From CAZVIK01 sp964627045 (GTDB lineage: Bacteria; Acidobacteriota; Terriglobia; Bryobacterales; Bryobacteraceae), in contig CAZVIK010000016.1 of assembly GCA_964627045.1 (NCBI GenBank), forward strand, positions 1 to 34,091: DNA of 34,091 nucleotides, read 5' to 3'. The translations under genes were made by a program, and so were the position numbers. Under the pieces are notes generated by a model. That model was not told the DNA's origin and made no database searches. It saw only the letters and a program-made list of their open reading frames with translations. How positions within the stretch are numbered: position 1 is the first letter of the stretch; every line of letters begins with the position of its first letter. This document shows positions 15,878 to 24,187 of this stretch, piece by piece.

Positions 15878-17347
15878 TCAGCGCAGCAACGCGTTCCCGG
15901 CCATCCGGACGAACGGTTCCGGGTACAGACCCACGCCCAAAGTCATCACGCCCGTGATCACCAGAGCCAGCTTCAAGCCGAAGGTGTTCTCCAGCGGAGT
16001 GCGCTCGGCCAGCGGGCTGATGAACATGCTCTTGACGATCCGGAAATAGTAGTAGATCGCAACGGCCACATACAGCGTGGCGATCACCGCCAGCAGGTAG
16101 TGCCGCGTCTCGATCAGCGACAGAAAGATGTAATACTTGCCGATAAAGCCCGCTGTCGGCGGAATGCCCGCCAGCGAGAGCAGGAACACGAGCATCAGGA
16201 ACGCGTAGCCGGGGCTCCTGTGAACCAGCCCCGCCATGTCCTCGATGTCCTCGCCCAGGATCTCCTTGCGCCGCAGGGCCACAATCACCAGAAACGCGCC
16301 GAGGTTCATGAAGGTGTACACCAACACATACACCAGTACGCCCTGGATGCCGGTGGAGTTTCCCGCGATCAGTCCCAGTAGAATGTAGCCGGCATGAGAG
16401 ATGGAACTGTAGGCGAGCAGGCGCTTCACGTTGGTCTGCGTGACCGCTGCAAGGTTGCCCACCGTCATGCTGGCGACCGCTATCACGGCAAGAATCGGTT
16501 CCCAGACCTCGCGCGAAGCCATCAGCGGCCCGAGGAACATCCTCAGGAGGAACGCGAAAGACGCCGCCTTGGAGGCCACCGCCAGGTAGGCGGTTACCGA
16601 CGCCGGTGCGCCCTCGTAGGCGTCCGGCGCCCACATGTGAAAGGGTACGGCGGAGATCTTGAACAACAGGCCTACCGAGGTGGTTGCCAGCGCCAGGAAA
16701 ACCAGGGGATCGGAAGCGCCGCGGGAGGCCAGCGCCGTCCGGATCGCATCCAGCTTGGTGGAGCCGGCAAGGCCGTAGAGGATCGAGAAGCCGTAGAGCA
16801 GGAAGCCGCTGGAGAAGGCTCCCAGCAGCAGGTACTTCATGGCCGCTTCATTCGACCGCCGGTCGGCGCGCAGGAACCCCACCAGGACGTAGAAGCACAA
16901 CGCCATCAGTTCCAGGCCGATGAACAGCGTAATCAGATCCGTGCCCGCCGCTAGAAAGAACATCCCGCAATTGGCCAGCAGAATGAGGCCGTAGTACTCG
17001 CCGTGGTGCTCGTCGGCCACTTCGAGGTAGCGATAGGAGACCAAGGCGACAATCAGCGAGGAGACCAAGAATACCCAATTGAAAAAGAGGGCGAAGCGGT
17101 CGATGGTCAACGTGCCGGCGAAAGCCGTGATACTCGGAATTCCCTGCGCCGACAGGAAGGCCTGCTGGCGCGCCAGCGCCACGCCGGCGAACACCAGTCC
17201 AAGCGCCACGAACGCAACCAGGTACTTGCGCTGCTTGGGCTTAGGGAAGATCAGAAAATCGAACAGCAGGACCGCGCACCCGAACAGGGCGAGCATCAAC
17301 GCCGGGGTGAGCACGAAGTGATCGATGGATGTGTAGTACTGGCTCAT
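15878..17347 (-). CDS. nuoN: NADH-quinone oxidoreductase subunit N
   Basis: An antiporter-like proton-pumping membrane subunit. The protein is 489 residues with about 14 hydrophobic helices. Family segments include LFIGLELMALCFYVLVGFLR, containing the conserved glutamate of helix 5, and KISAVPFHMWAPDAYEGAP, FSPLM-type helices and LLAYSSISHAGYILLGL. The ATG at 17347 overlaps the nuoM stop as ATGA, so translation is coupled. The in-frame extension upstream of this ATG lies entirely inside nuoM and was rejected. Confidence 0.95.
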   Translation of the reverse strand: MSQYYTSIDHFVLTPALMLALFGCAVLLFDFLIFPKPKQRKYLVAFVALGLVFAGVALARQQAFLSAQGIPSITAFAGTLTIDRFALFFNWVFLVSSLIVALVSYRYLEVADEHHGEYYGLILLANCGMFFLAAGTDLITLFIGLELMALCFYVLVGFLRADRRSNEAAMKYLLLGAFSSGFLLYGFSILYGLAGSTKLDAIRTALASRGASDPLVFLALATTSVGLLFKISAVPFHMWAPDAYEGAPASVTAYLAVASKAASFAFLLRMFLGPLMASREVWEPILAVIAVASMTVGNLAAVTQTNVKRLLAYSSISHAGYILLGLIAGNSTGIQGVLVYVLVYTFMNLGAFLVIVALRRKEILGEDIEDMAGLVHRSPGYAFLMLVFLLSLAGIPPTAGFIGKYYIFLSLIETRHYLLAVIATLYVAVAIYYYFRIVKSMFISPLAERTPLENTFGLKLALVITGVMTLGVGLYPEPFVRMAGNALLR

Positions 17348-18903
17348 CGGGAGCCTCCCGGCGCGGCCGGCACGGAAGACGGCGGAAGCTGAGCGGTCGC
17401 CGCCTGGCCGTAATAGCCGGGGCGGACGCGCTCGACGATCTGCGCCACGGGTTTTTCCAGCACATCGAAATAGGGCTTGGGATAGACGCCGATCCAGATG
17501 GCCCAGGCGATGAGCGGCAGGAACACGGCGAGTTCCCGCAGGCTCAGGTCCCGCAAGCCTTGATTCTTCGGGTTGGTCACCTGCCCGAGCATCGTGCGCT
17601 GGTAAAGCCAGAGGAGGTAGGCGGCGCCCAAAACGATCCCCGTCACCGCGAATGCGGCCCAAGTCCGGCTGGCTTCAAATGCGCCCTGCAAGATCGTGAA
17701 CTCGCCGATGAACCCGTTGAGCAATGGCAAGCCCGCCGAACTCAGCATGGCAAAGGCGAACACGATCGAATAGACCGGCATGACGTGCGCCAGCCCGCCG
17801 TATTCCTTGATCTCGCGGGTATGACGCCTTTCGTAGACGATGCCCACGATCAAAAACAACATGCCGGTGGAAATACCATGATTGATCTGCTGAATCACGC
17901 TGCCCGCGATTCCATTGGGATTCAGGGCGAAAATGCCCAGGGTGCAGAAGCCCAGGTGGCTCACCGAAGAATAGGCCACCAGCTTCTTCCAGTCCTTCTG
18001 CATCAGGCTGACCAGTGCGCCATAGATGATGCGGACGATCGAAAGGCCGGCCAGCACCTGGACGATGGTGGGGGTGATCGAGGCCTCCGGCAGCAACGGC
18101 AACGAGAACCGGAGGAAACCGTAGGTTCCCATCTTCAACAGCACGCTGGCCAGAACCACCGACCCCGCTGTGGGAGCCTCCACGTGCGCGTCCGGCAGCC
18201 AGGTGTGGAACGGGAACATGGGTACTTTGATGGCGAAGCCGAGGAAAAACGCCCAGAAAACCCACTGCTGCATGCCGAGGGGCAGGTTGAGCTTCATCAA
18301 TTCGGAGATGTCGAAGGTGTAATAGCCGAACTGCTGGAAGTGCTGGAAGTAGAGGGTCAGAATGCCGAGCAGCATAAGCACGCTGCCGGCCAGGGTGTAC
18401 AGGAAAAACTTGATGGCGGCGTAAAGCTTCCGCGGACCGCCCCACACGCCGATGATGAAGTACATCGGCACCAGCACCAGTTCCCAAAACACGTAGAACA
18501 GGAAGAAGTCCAGCGCCAGGAACACGCCGATCATCCCCACCTGTTGCAGCAGGAACATCGAGTAGTACTCTTTGAGCCGCTCTTCAACGGCGTTCCAACT
18601 GGACAGGATGGCGAGGAAGCCCACCAAGGTGGTCAGCATCACCAGGAGCAGGCTGATGCCGTCGATGCCGATCATGTACTTCACGCCAAGGCTGGGGATC
18701 CAGTCCACCTTTTCCAGCATCTGGAAGCCGTCGGCGTTCTTGTCGAACCGCCAGACCAAGGGGAGCGAAACCAGGAAGCCGGCCAGCCCGGCGATGTTCG
18801 CCCAGACCTTGATCAGGGTCTTGTTCGACGACGGCAGGAACAGCAGGACCAACAGCCCGGCCAGCGGCGTGAACAGGACGATGCTCAGCAAGTGCTCGTT
18901 CAT
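17344..18903 (-). CDS. nuoM: NADH-quinone oxidoreductase subunit M
   Basis: An antiporter-like proton-pumping subunit of 519 residues. Diagnostic motifs are DFFLFYVFWELVLVPMYFIIGVWGG, with the essential glutamate of helix 5, PMFPFHTWLPDAHVEAPTAGSV and KKLVAYSSVSHLGFCTLGIF. It starts 2 nt after nuoL and its stop overlaps nuoN by 4 nt. The C-terminal tail beyond about residue 495 is alanine/proline-rich (AATAQLPPSSVPAAPGG), a mild extension over the usual end. Confidence 0.96.
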   Translation of the reverse strand: MNEHLLSIVLFTPLAGLLVLLFLPSSNKTLIKVWANIAGLAGFLVSLPLVWRFDKNADGFQMLEKVDWIPSLGVKYMIGIDGISLLLVMLTTLVGFLAILSSWNAVEERLKEYYSMFLLQQVGMIGVFLALDFFLFYVFWELVLVPMYFIIGVWGGPRKLYAAIKFFLYTLAGSVLMLLGILTLYFQHFQQFGYYTFDISELMKLNLPLGMQQWVFWAFFLGFAIKVPMFPFHTWLPDAHVEAPTAGSVVLASVLLKMGTYGFLRFSLPLLPEASITPTIVQVLAGLSIVRIIYGALVSLMQKDWKKLVAYSSVSHLGFCTLGIFALNPNGIAGSVIQQINHGISTGMLFLIVGIVYERRHTREIKEYGGLAHVMPVYSIVFAFAMLSSAGLPLLNGFIGEFTILQGAFEASRTWAAFAVTGIVLGAAYLLWLYQRTMLGQVTNPKNQGLRDLSLRELAVFLPLIAWAIWIGVYPKPYFDVLEKPVAQIVERVRPGYYGQAATAQLPPSSVPAAPGGSR

Positions 18904-18904
18904 A

Positions 18905-21034
18905 TCAATGCATCAGGAACCAGGCGAGCAGAGCCAGAATGCCGCCGACAAAGACCAACGCGTAGGCCTGCACCAGGCCGGTCTGGACGATGCGCACCGG
19001 GAAACTCGCGATCTTGACCAGAAACGAAAGAAGCCGCACTGAGCCATCGACGATCCAGGTGTCCCACCAGATGGAGAGGGTCGAGGTGAACCTGGTCAAC
19101 CGGCCGGCGCCGTTAACCCCGCCATCGACGACTCCACTGTCGAACTTGCCCAGGGCGGCGCCGCCGCCTTTGGCAAGGCCGTCGATAAACAGGAAGCCGT
19201 AAATCTCGTCGACGTACCACTTGTTGAGCAGCGTGGTATACAGCCGGCCGCTGGCGCGCGCGATGGATTCAGGCAATAGCGGCCGGTGAATGTAGAGGTG
19301 CCGCGCCAGCCAGATTCCGCCGAGCGCCACGGCGACCGACAGCAGCATCAAAGCCCACTCGATCGAGGCGGAATGGTGGTGCGCTCCCTCGGCGGAGTGG
19401 GCGGCCACGCTGGGGACCGCGTGCTCCAGCCAATGCTCGAAGGTCCGGAAGGCCTCCGGGAAGGCGCTCCAGAGCTTGGGCACGCCGATCCAACCCGCCA
19501 ACACGCTGCCCGCGGCGAGCACCGTGAGCGGCACGGTCATGGTGCGCGGCGATTCATGGATGTGTGCCACCGTGTGTGCGTCGGCCCGCGGCGCGCCGTA
19601 GAAGGTCAGGAACATCAGCCGCCACATGTAGAACGCGGTCATCGCCGCCGTGATGAGGCCGACGATGTAAAGCGGCTTGGAGCCGATGGGCGAACTGAAC
19701 ACCTGCCACAGTATCTCGTCCTTGGAAAAGAAACCCGCCAGCCCCGGGATTCCCGCGATGGCCAGCGAACCGATGAACATCGTCCGGAACGTGGTGGGAA
19801 TCTTGTCCTTGAGGCCGCCCATCCGGCGCATGTCCTGTTCGCCCGACATGGCGTGGATCACCGATCCGGAGCCGAGGAACAGCAAGGCCTTGAAGAAGGC
19901 GTGCGTGTAGAGATGGAAAATCGCCACCCAATAAGCGCCCACGCCGAGCGCCATGAACATGTACCCAAGCTGGCTGACCGTCGAGTAGGCCAGCACGCGC
20001 TTGATGTCGGTCTGCACCAGCGCGATCGAAGCCGCCAGAATCGCCGTGAATCCGCCGATGACGGCGACGACGGTCGCGGTGGCCGGCGTCAGCGTGAACA
20101 GCGCATTGGAACGGGCCACCATGTAGACGCCGGCGGTCACCATGGTCGCGGCGTGGATCAGAGCCGAGACCGGCGTGGGGCCTTCCATGGCATCCGGCAA
20201 CCAAACGTACAGCGGGAACTGCGCCGATTTACCGGTGGCGCCGACGAACAACATCAGCGCCATTAGGCTCAGGACGCCGAAGCCCGCGGCCTCGGCTGCG
20301 AATTTCCCGCCCGCCAGCGCCTGGTTGACGTCCAGGAACCGCACCGAGCCGAACACGCTGAACATCAACAGCATGCCGATGATGAAGCCCGCGTCTCCAA
20401 TGCGATTAACGAGAAATGCCTTGTTGGCGGCGTCGCCCGCCGACTTCTTGTGAAAGTAGAACCCAATCAGTAGATAGCTGCACAGACCGACGCCTTCCCA
20501 GCCGACGAACAACAGGAGGTAGTTGTTGGCCAGCACCAGCATCAACATGAAGAAAACGAAGAGGTTCAGATATCCGAAAAAGCGGTAATACCCGCCTTCG
20601 TGCCCCATGTAGCCGATGGAATAGACGTGGATGAGAAACCCGACGAAGGTGACCACCAGGATCATCACCGAGCTGAGCGGGTCCAGCAGAAAACCCCAGT
20701 CGGCTCCGAAGCGCGCCAGGGTGCCGTCCGCCATCTTGAACGGCAGGCCTGCCACCCAGGTGTGCAGAATGACTTGGTGAACCCTCTCCGCCTTGGAGGC
20801 CAATTGCAGAACCGCCCCCGCGGAGAATACCAACGAGAGAAGCACCATGCCCGGGCACAGCAGGCTGATGACGAATTTTGTGCCTGCCGCCTGTGCGTGG
20901 GCAGGCACGTCGCCCGTGTGGCCGTGTCCGCCGCCCGCCGCCTGCGGGTCCAGTTTCCGGCCGACCAACAGCATCGCCGCCGCGCCGGCCAGCGGGAACA
21001 GCGGAATCAGCCAGATCAGGTCGAGGAAATTCAT
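18905..21034 (-). CDS. nuoL: NADH-quinone oxidoreductase subunit L
   Basis: The distal antiporter-like subunit with the long lateral helix along the membrane arm. It is 709 residues, longer than the roughly 610-residue E. coli protein, partly through a histidine/glycine-rich loop near residues 33-50 and a longer C-terminal segment. Diagnostic motifs are NYLLLFVGWEGVGLCSYLLIGF with the conserved glutamate, KSAQFPLYVWLPDAMEGPTPVSALIHAATMV and KRVLAYSTVSQLGYMFMALG. The ATG at 21034 is preferred over a GTG one codon upstream, since AGGG lies about 8 nt before the ATG. It begins 10 nt after nuoK. Confidence 0.96.
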   Translation of the reverse strand: MNFLDLIWLIPLFPLAGAAAMLLVGRKLDPQAAGGGHGHTGDVPAHAQAAGTKFVISLLCPGMVLLSLVFSAGAVLQLASKAERVHQVILHTWVAGLPFKMADGTLARFGADWGFLLDPLSSVMILVVTFVGFLIHVYSIGYMGHEGGYYRFFGYLNLFVFFMLMLVLANNYLLLFVGWEGVGLCSYLLIGFYFHKKSAGDAANKAFLVNRIGDAGFIIGMLLMFSVFGSVRFLDVNQALAGGKFAAEAAGFGVLSLMALMLFVGATGKSAQFPLYVWLPDAMEGPTPVSALIHAATMVTAGVYMVARSNALFTLTPATATVVAVIGGFTAILAASIALVQTDIKRVLAYSTVSQLGYMFMALGVGAYWVAIFHLYTHAFFKALLFLGSGSVIHAMSGEQDMRRMGGLKDKIPTTFRTMFIGSLAIAGIPGLAGFFSKDEILWQVFSSPIGSKPLYIVGLITAAMTAFYMWRLMFLTFYGAPRADAHTVAHIHESPRTMTVPLTVLAAGSVLAGWIGVPKLWSAFPEAFRTFEHWLEHAVPSVAAHSAEGAHHHSASIEWALMLLSVAVALGGIWLARHLYIHRPLLPESIARASGRLYTTLLNKWYVDEIYGFLFIDGLAKGGGAALGKFDSGVVDGGVNGAGRLTRFTSTLSIWWDTWIVDGSVRLLSFLVKIASFPVRIVQTGLVQAYALVFVGGILALLAWFLMH

Positions 21035-21044
21035 CACCAGGTCC

Positions 21045-21356
21045 CTACCACTTGAGCAGGTCCACCTCGTCGGCCTGCACAGTCTCCTTGTTGCGGAACA
21101 GCGCGATCAAGATTCCCAGGCCCACGGCCGCCTCGGCCACCGCCACCGCGATCACGAAGATCGCGAAAACCTGCCCGGTCACCTGCTGGAGGTGGCGCGA
21201 AAACGCCACCAGATTGATGTTGACGGCATTCAGAATGAGTTCAATCGACATCAGGATCACAACGATGTTCCGGCGCGCCAGAACGCCGATGGTTCCGATG
21301 AGCAACAGCGCCGCGCTCAGGATGAGATAGTGAACCGTGGTGATCGGGTAGAGCAT
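21045..21356 (-). CDS. nuoK: NADH-quinone oxidoreductase subunit K
   Basis: A small membrane subunit of 103 residues with three helices. The motif RRNIVVILMSIELILNAVNINLVAF contains the two buried glutamates region typical of NuoK, followed by AVAVAEAAVGLGILIALFR. The ATG at 21356 shares one base with the nuoJ stop (TGATG). A much longer in-frame extension exists upstream but lies within nuoJ in another frame and lacks family similarity, so it was rejected. Confidence 0.96.
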   Translation of the reverse strand: MLYPITTVHYLILSAALLLIGTIGVLARRNIVVILMSIELILNAVNINLVAFSRHLQQVTGQVFAIFVIAVAVAEAAVGLGILIALFRNKETVQADEVDLLKW

Positions 21357-21865
21357 CAGACCCTCTTCCTCGCCATGATGACCGAGCCGACGATCGCCAC
21401 CAGCAGCAGGATGGAGGCGAGTTCGAAAGGCAGCAAGTATTGCGAGAACAACACGTCGGCGATCCGCTCGGTGTTGCCTTCCGTCACGCTGGCAGCCGCC
21501 TGCGGCGCGGCCAACCGGAAGGCGCCGGCGCCCCGGCGCAGGAAGTACATCACCACCGCCCCGGTCGCCAGCGCGCAGGCCAGCGCCACCCACGACTGCT
21601 TGTTGAACTGGCTCTGCCGGGAAGCCTGGTCCAGGTTGACCAGCATGATCACGAATAGGAACAGCAGCATGATGCCGCCGACATAGAGCACGATCTGGAC
21701 CGCAAACAAGAACTCGGCGTGTTGCAGAAGAAACAGCCCGGCGATGCCGCCGAGCGACACAATTAACCACATGGCGCTGTGCACGGCGCTGCGGCGGGTG
21801 ACGGTCAGCACCGCGCCCGCCAGGGCCAACAGGGCGAACACGTAAAAGAAAACGGCCTCAGTCAT
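21356..21865 (-). CDS. nuoJ: NADH-quinone oxidoreductase subunit J
   Basis: A membrane subunit of 169 residues with about five helices. The segment AEFLFAVQIVLYVGGIMLLFLFVIMLVNL is the highly conserved NuoJ core, in which helix 3 changes conformation during turnover. It starts 15 nt after nuoI and ends on the nuoK start codon. Confidence 0.95.
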   Translation of the reverse strand: MTEAVFFYVFALLALAGAVLTVTRRSAVHSAMWLIVSLGGIAGLFLLQHAEFLFAVQIVLYVGGIMLLFLFVIMLVNLDQASRQSQFNKQSWVALACALATGAVVMYFLRRGAGAFRLAAPQAAASVTEGNTERIADVLFSQYLLPFELASILLLVAIVGSVIMARKRV

Positions 21866-21880
21866 CTCAACACCGCCGGG

Positions 21881-22342
21881 TCAATACTCATAGCGGGACG
21901 GCTTGGGGCCTTCCTCCAGCATTTCCCGGTCCCAGATGGCCCCTTCCCGGCTGAAGGCCGCCATCTCGAAATCCTGCGTCAACTCCAGCGCGTCCACCGG
22001 GCAGGCATCCTCGCAAAGCCCGCAGAACATGCAGCGGGACGTGTCGTATGTAAAGGTCGTCAGTTCCTTGCGGCGCGTCTGCTCGTTGCGCTCGCTGGAA
22101 ACCACGATCAGGGATTCCGGACAGGCCAGCGCACACAGGTTACAGGCAATGCACAGCGTCTCACCGGTGTCCGGGTTCGTGTTCAACCGCGGCGCTCCCC
22201 GGAAGCGCTCGGCGATCTTCGGCATCTCGGCCGGATATTGCTCGGTGACGATGTTCTTGGTGGGCTGGTAGCGGAACGTGGCGCCGAGACCTTCCAGGAG
22301 ATCGACCAGAAAAACGGTCCGCAAAAACTTGCGCATTCCCAT
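21881..22342 (-). CDS. nuoI: NADH-quinone oxidoreductase subunit I
   Basis: A ferredoxin-like subunit that carries clusters N6a and N6b between the input module and NuoB. The 153 residues show C64-C67-C70-C74 (CIACNLCALACPE) and C104-C107-C110-C114 (CMFCGLCEDACPV), both full ligand sets. An N-terminal amphipathic helix (RKFLRTVFLVDLLEGLGATFRY) would lie on the membrane. It begins 3 nt after nuoD; an internal ATG two codons in is an alternative start. Confidence 0.96.
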   Translation of the reverse strand: MGMRKFLRTVFLVDLLEGLGATFRYQPTKNIVTEQYPAEMPKIAERFRGAPRLNTNPDTGETLCIACNLCALACPESLIVVSSERNEQTRRKELTTFTYDTSRCMFCGLCEDACPVDALELTQDFEMAAFSREGAIWDREMLEEGPKPSRYEY

Positions 22343-22345
22343 CCC

Positions 22346-23458
22346 TTAACGGTCCACCTCTCCCAGCACGATATCAATCGTACCAATGATCGCCACCAAA
22401 TCCGCGATGAGCGAGCCGCGCGCCATGCGATCCAACGACTGGAGGTTCACGAATGAGGGCGGACGGATGCGAACGCGATACGGCTGGACCGAGCCGTCGC
22501 TGACTACAAAATACCCCAACTCGCCTTTCGGCGCCTCCAGGGAAACGTAGACTTCGCCCACCGGCGGCTTGATCACCTTCGGGACCTTCGCCATGATGGG
22601 GCCTTCCGGCAGTCTGTCCAGCGCCTGGCGGATGATCCGCACCGATTGCCGCATCTCCTCCATGCGAACCAGATACCGGTCGTAGGTGTCGCCGTTCTCG
22701 CCAGTGGGGATATCAAAATCGTACTGGTCGTAGCCGCTGTAAGGCTGGGCCTTGCGGAGGTCCCATTTGACGCCCGCCGCGCGCAGCATCGGCCCGGTGA
22801 CGCCGTAGGCCTTACAGTCTTCGGCCGAAAGAACCCCGACGTTCCTCATGCGCGAGATGAGGATTCGATTCCCCTTGAGCAGCGTATCGTATTCCGCAAA
22901 CCGGGGCACGACCCAGTCGCAGAACCGCCGGCATTCCTCGACGAACCCTTCGTGCAACTCGTATTGCAGCCCGCCGATGCGGAACGCATGGGTGGTCAGC
23001 CGCGCCCCGCAGTACTTTTCGAAGATATCCATGATGTACTCCCGCTCGCGGAACATCCACATGAGCGGGGTGGTGGCGCCGATATCCAGGCAGTGCGTCC
23101 CCAGCCAGACCAGATGACTGGAGATCCGCGTCAGTTCGGCCAGAATCACGCGGATGGCCTGGGCGCGCGGGGGCGCTTCGACACTCAGCAGCTTTTCCAC
23201 CGCCAGGCAATACCCGAGGCCGTTGGAGACCGCCGCAACATAGTCGGCGCGGTCCACGTAGGGTACGTACATGGCGTAGCTGCGGTTTTCGCCGATCTTT
23301 TCGAGGCCGCGATGGAGGTAGCCAATCACACAGTCGGTGCCGAGCACGCGCTCGCCGTCAAGTTTGACGACGACGCGCAGCACCCCGTGGGTCGAAGGGT
23401 GCTGCGGCCCCATGTTCAGGACCAGTTCGGTGGAATCGAGATAGGTCGCGTCCGGCAT
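22346..23458 (-). CDS. nuoD: NADH-quinone oxidoreductase subunit D
   Basis: The 49-kDa-type subunit lining the quinone-binding cavity. It is 370 residues and not fused to NuoC. Family landmarks are LNMGPQHPSTHGVLRVVVKLDGE (14-36), GYLHRGLEKIGENRSY, SNGLGYCLAVEKLL, RISSHLVWLGTHCLDIGA and the C-terminal PPSFVNLQSLDRMARGSLIADLVAIIGTIDIVLGEVDR. It is a little shorter than many free-standing NuoD proteins, mainly at the N-terminus. It starts 1 nt after nuoC ends. Confidence 0.96.
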   Translation of the reverse strand: MPDATYLDSTELVLNMGPQHPSTHGVLRVVVKLDGERVLGTDCVIGYLHRGLEKIGENRSYAMYVPYVDRADYVAAVSNGLGYCLAVEKLLSVEAPPRAQAIRVILAELTRISSHLVWLGTHCLDIGATTPLMWMFREREYIMDIFEKYCGARLTTHAFRIGGLQYELHEGFVEECRRFCDWVVPRFAEYDTLLKGNRILISRMRNVGVLSAEDCKAYGVTGPMLRAAGVKWDLRKAQPYSGYDQYDFDIPTGENGDTYDRYLVRMEEMRQSVRIIRQALDRLPEGPIMAKVPKVIKPPVGEVYVSLEAPKGELGYFVVSDGSVQPYRVRIRPPSFVNLQSLDRMARGSLIADLVAIIGTIDIVLGEVDR

Positions 23459-23459
23459 T

Positions 23460-24044
23460 TTACTGTCCGCTTTCGATGCCGACGTGCTCGCGCACCCAGG
23501 CCGCGTCCTGCTGGAGTATCGAGTAGTCTTTCCGCAGCGGATATCCCTGCCAGTCGTCCGGCATCAGGATCCGGCGCAGGTCGGGGTGTCCATCGAACTC
23601 GATCCCAAACATGTCGAAGACCTCGCGTTCCAGCCAATTGGCAGTCAGGTGAACGCCCACCGCGCTGGGCGGGCGGAAACCGTCCGCGATCCGCGTCTTA
23701 ACACGGACTCTCTGGTTGCGGGAAAAACTGTAGAGGACGTAAACCAGGTCGAAACGCTCGGGGCGCTTGGGGTAGTCCACGGCGGTTACGTCGACCAGGT
23801 AGTCGAACCCGCACTCCCGTTTCAGAAGGTCCAGAATGGGGACGGCGGCCTTCGGCGCGGCCACCAGGTAGTCCTGGCCGAGTTGTGTGGCACATTCCAG
23901 AACGTCGCCAGCGAAATTCTCTCGAATCAATCGGGTAGTGTCGCTGTCCCACGGCGTGGAGGGCGCCTGAGGCGGTCCTTTCGGGGCGGGTGGCGCGGCG
24001 GGTGCGGCCGGGGTGGCCGCCTCCGGCTTCGGCTGGTCAGCCAT
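23460..24044 (-). CDS. nuoC: NADH-quinone oxidoreductase subunit C
   Basis: The 30-kDa-type connecting-module subunit and first gene of the nuo cluster. The 194 residues begin with a proline/alanine-rich, probably disordered stretch of about 30 residues (PEAATPAAPAAPPAPKGPP) not found in most NuoC proteins. The fold follows, with the signature LEREVFDMFGIEFDGHPDLRRILMPDDW and YPLRKDY. A perfect TTGACA with a plausible -10 lies 23-52 nt upstream. No strong Shine-Dalgarno is visible. Confidence 0.94.
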   Translation of the reverse strand: MADQPKPEAATPAAPAAPPAPKGPPQAPSTPWDSDTTRLIRENFAGDVLECATQLGQDYLVAAPKAAVPILDLLKRECGFDYLVDVTAVDYPKRPERFDLVYVLYSFSRNQRVRVKTRIADGFRPPSAVGVHLTANWLEREVFDMFGIEFDGHPDLRRILMPDDWQGYPLRKDYSILQQDAAWVREHVGIESGQ

Positions 24045-24066
24045 AGGGAATCCAGGAAATCACTTC

Positions 24067-24096
24067 AGCTTACCGGGCGGCGTTCCGGGGTGTCAA
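24067..24096 (-). promoter_or_regulatory. Predicted promoter of the nuo operon
   Basis: On the minus strand TTGACA (24091-24096), an 18-nt spacer and TAAGCT (24067-24072) precede the nuoC ATG at 24044. The -35 is perfect and the -10 matches only three positions, so the strength is uncertain. The position, at the only break in front of nine tightly packed genes, supports it. Confidence 0.3.
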
Positions 24097-24114
24097 ATCG
24101 TCCGAATCGGCAGA

Positions 24115-24144
24115 GTGACAACCAAGGGCCAACCTGCCGATAAG
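24115..24144 (+). promoter_or_regulatory. Predicted promoter of the EAL/HDOD gene
   Basis: GTGACA (24115-24120), an 18-nt spacer and GATAAG (24139-24144) lie about 45 nt before the ATG at 24188. It is divergent from the predicted nuo promoter and about 20 nt from its -35, so the two could influence each other. Read by eye. Confidence 0.3.
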
Positions 24145-24160
24145 ACCCGGTGGGTGTGGA

Positions 24161-24177
24161 CCCCGCCGACAGCGGGG
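24161..24177 (+). repeat. Hairpin in the 5' leader of the EAL/HDOD gene
   Basis: CCCCGC, a 5-nt loop CGACA and GCGGGG form a perfect 6-bp GC stem ending 10 nt before the ATG at 24188. It would occupy the place where a ribosome site would lie, so it might limit translation. There is no T tract, so it is not a classical terminator. Confidence 0.4.
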
Positions 24178-24187
24178 CCGTGTGCCG

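Noticed and set aside
17329..19017. Long plus-strand open frame opposite nuoM
   Set aside because: Rich in H, Q, R and E with no domain; the opposite strand encodes nuoM with all its motifs.
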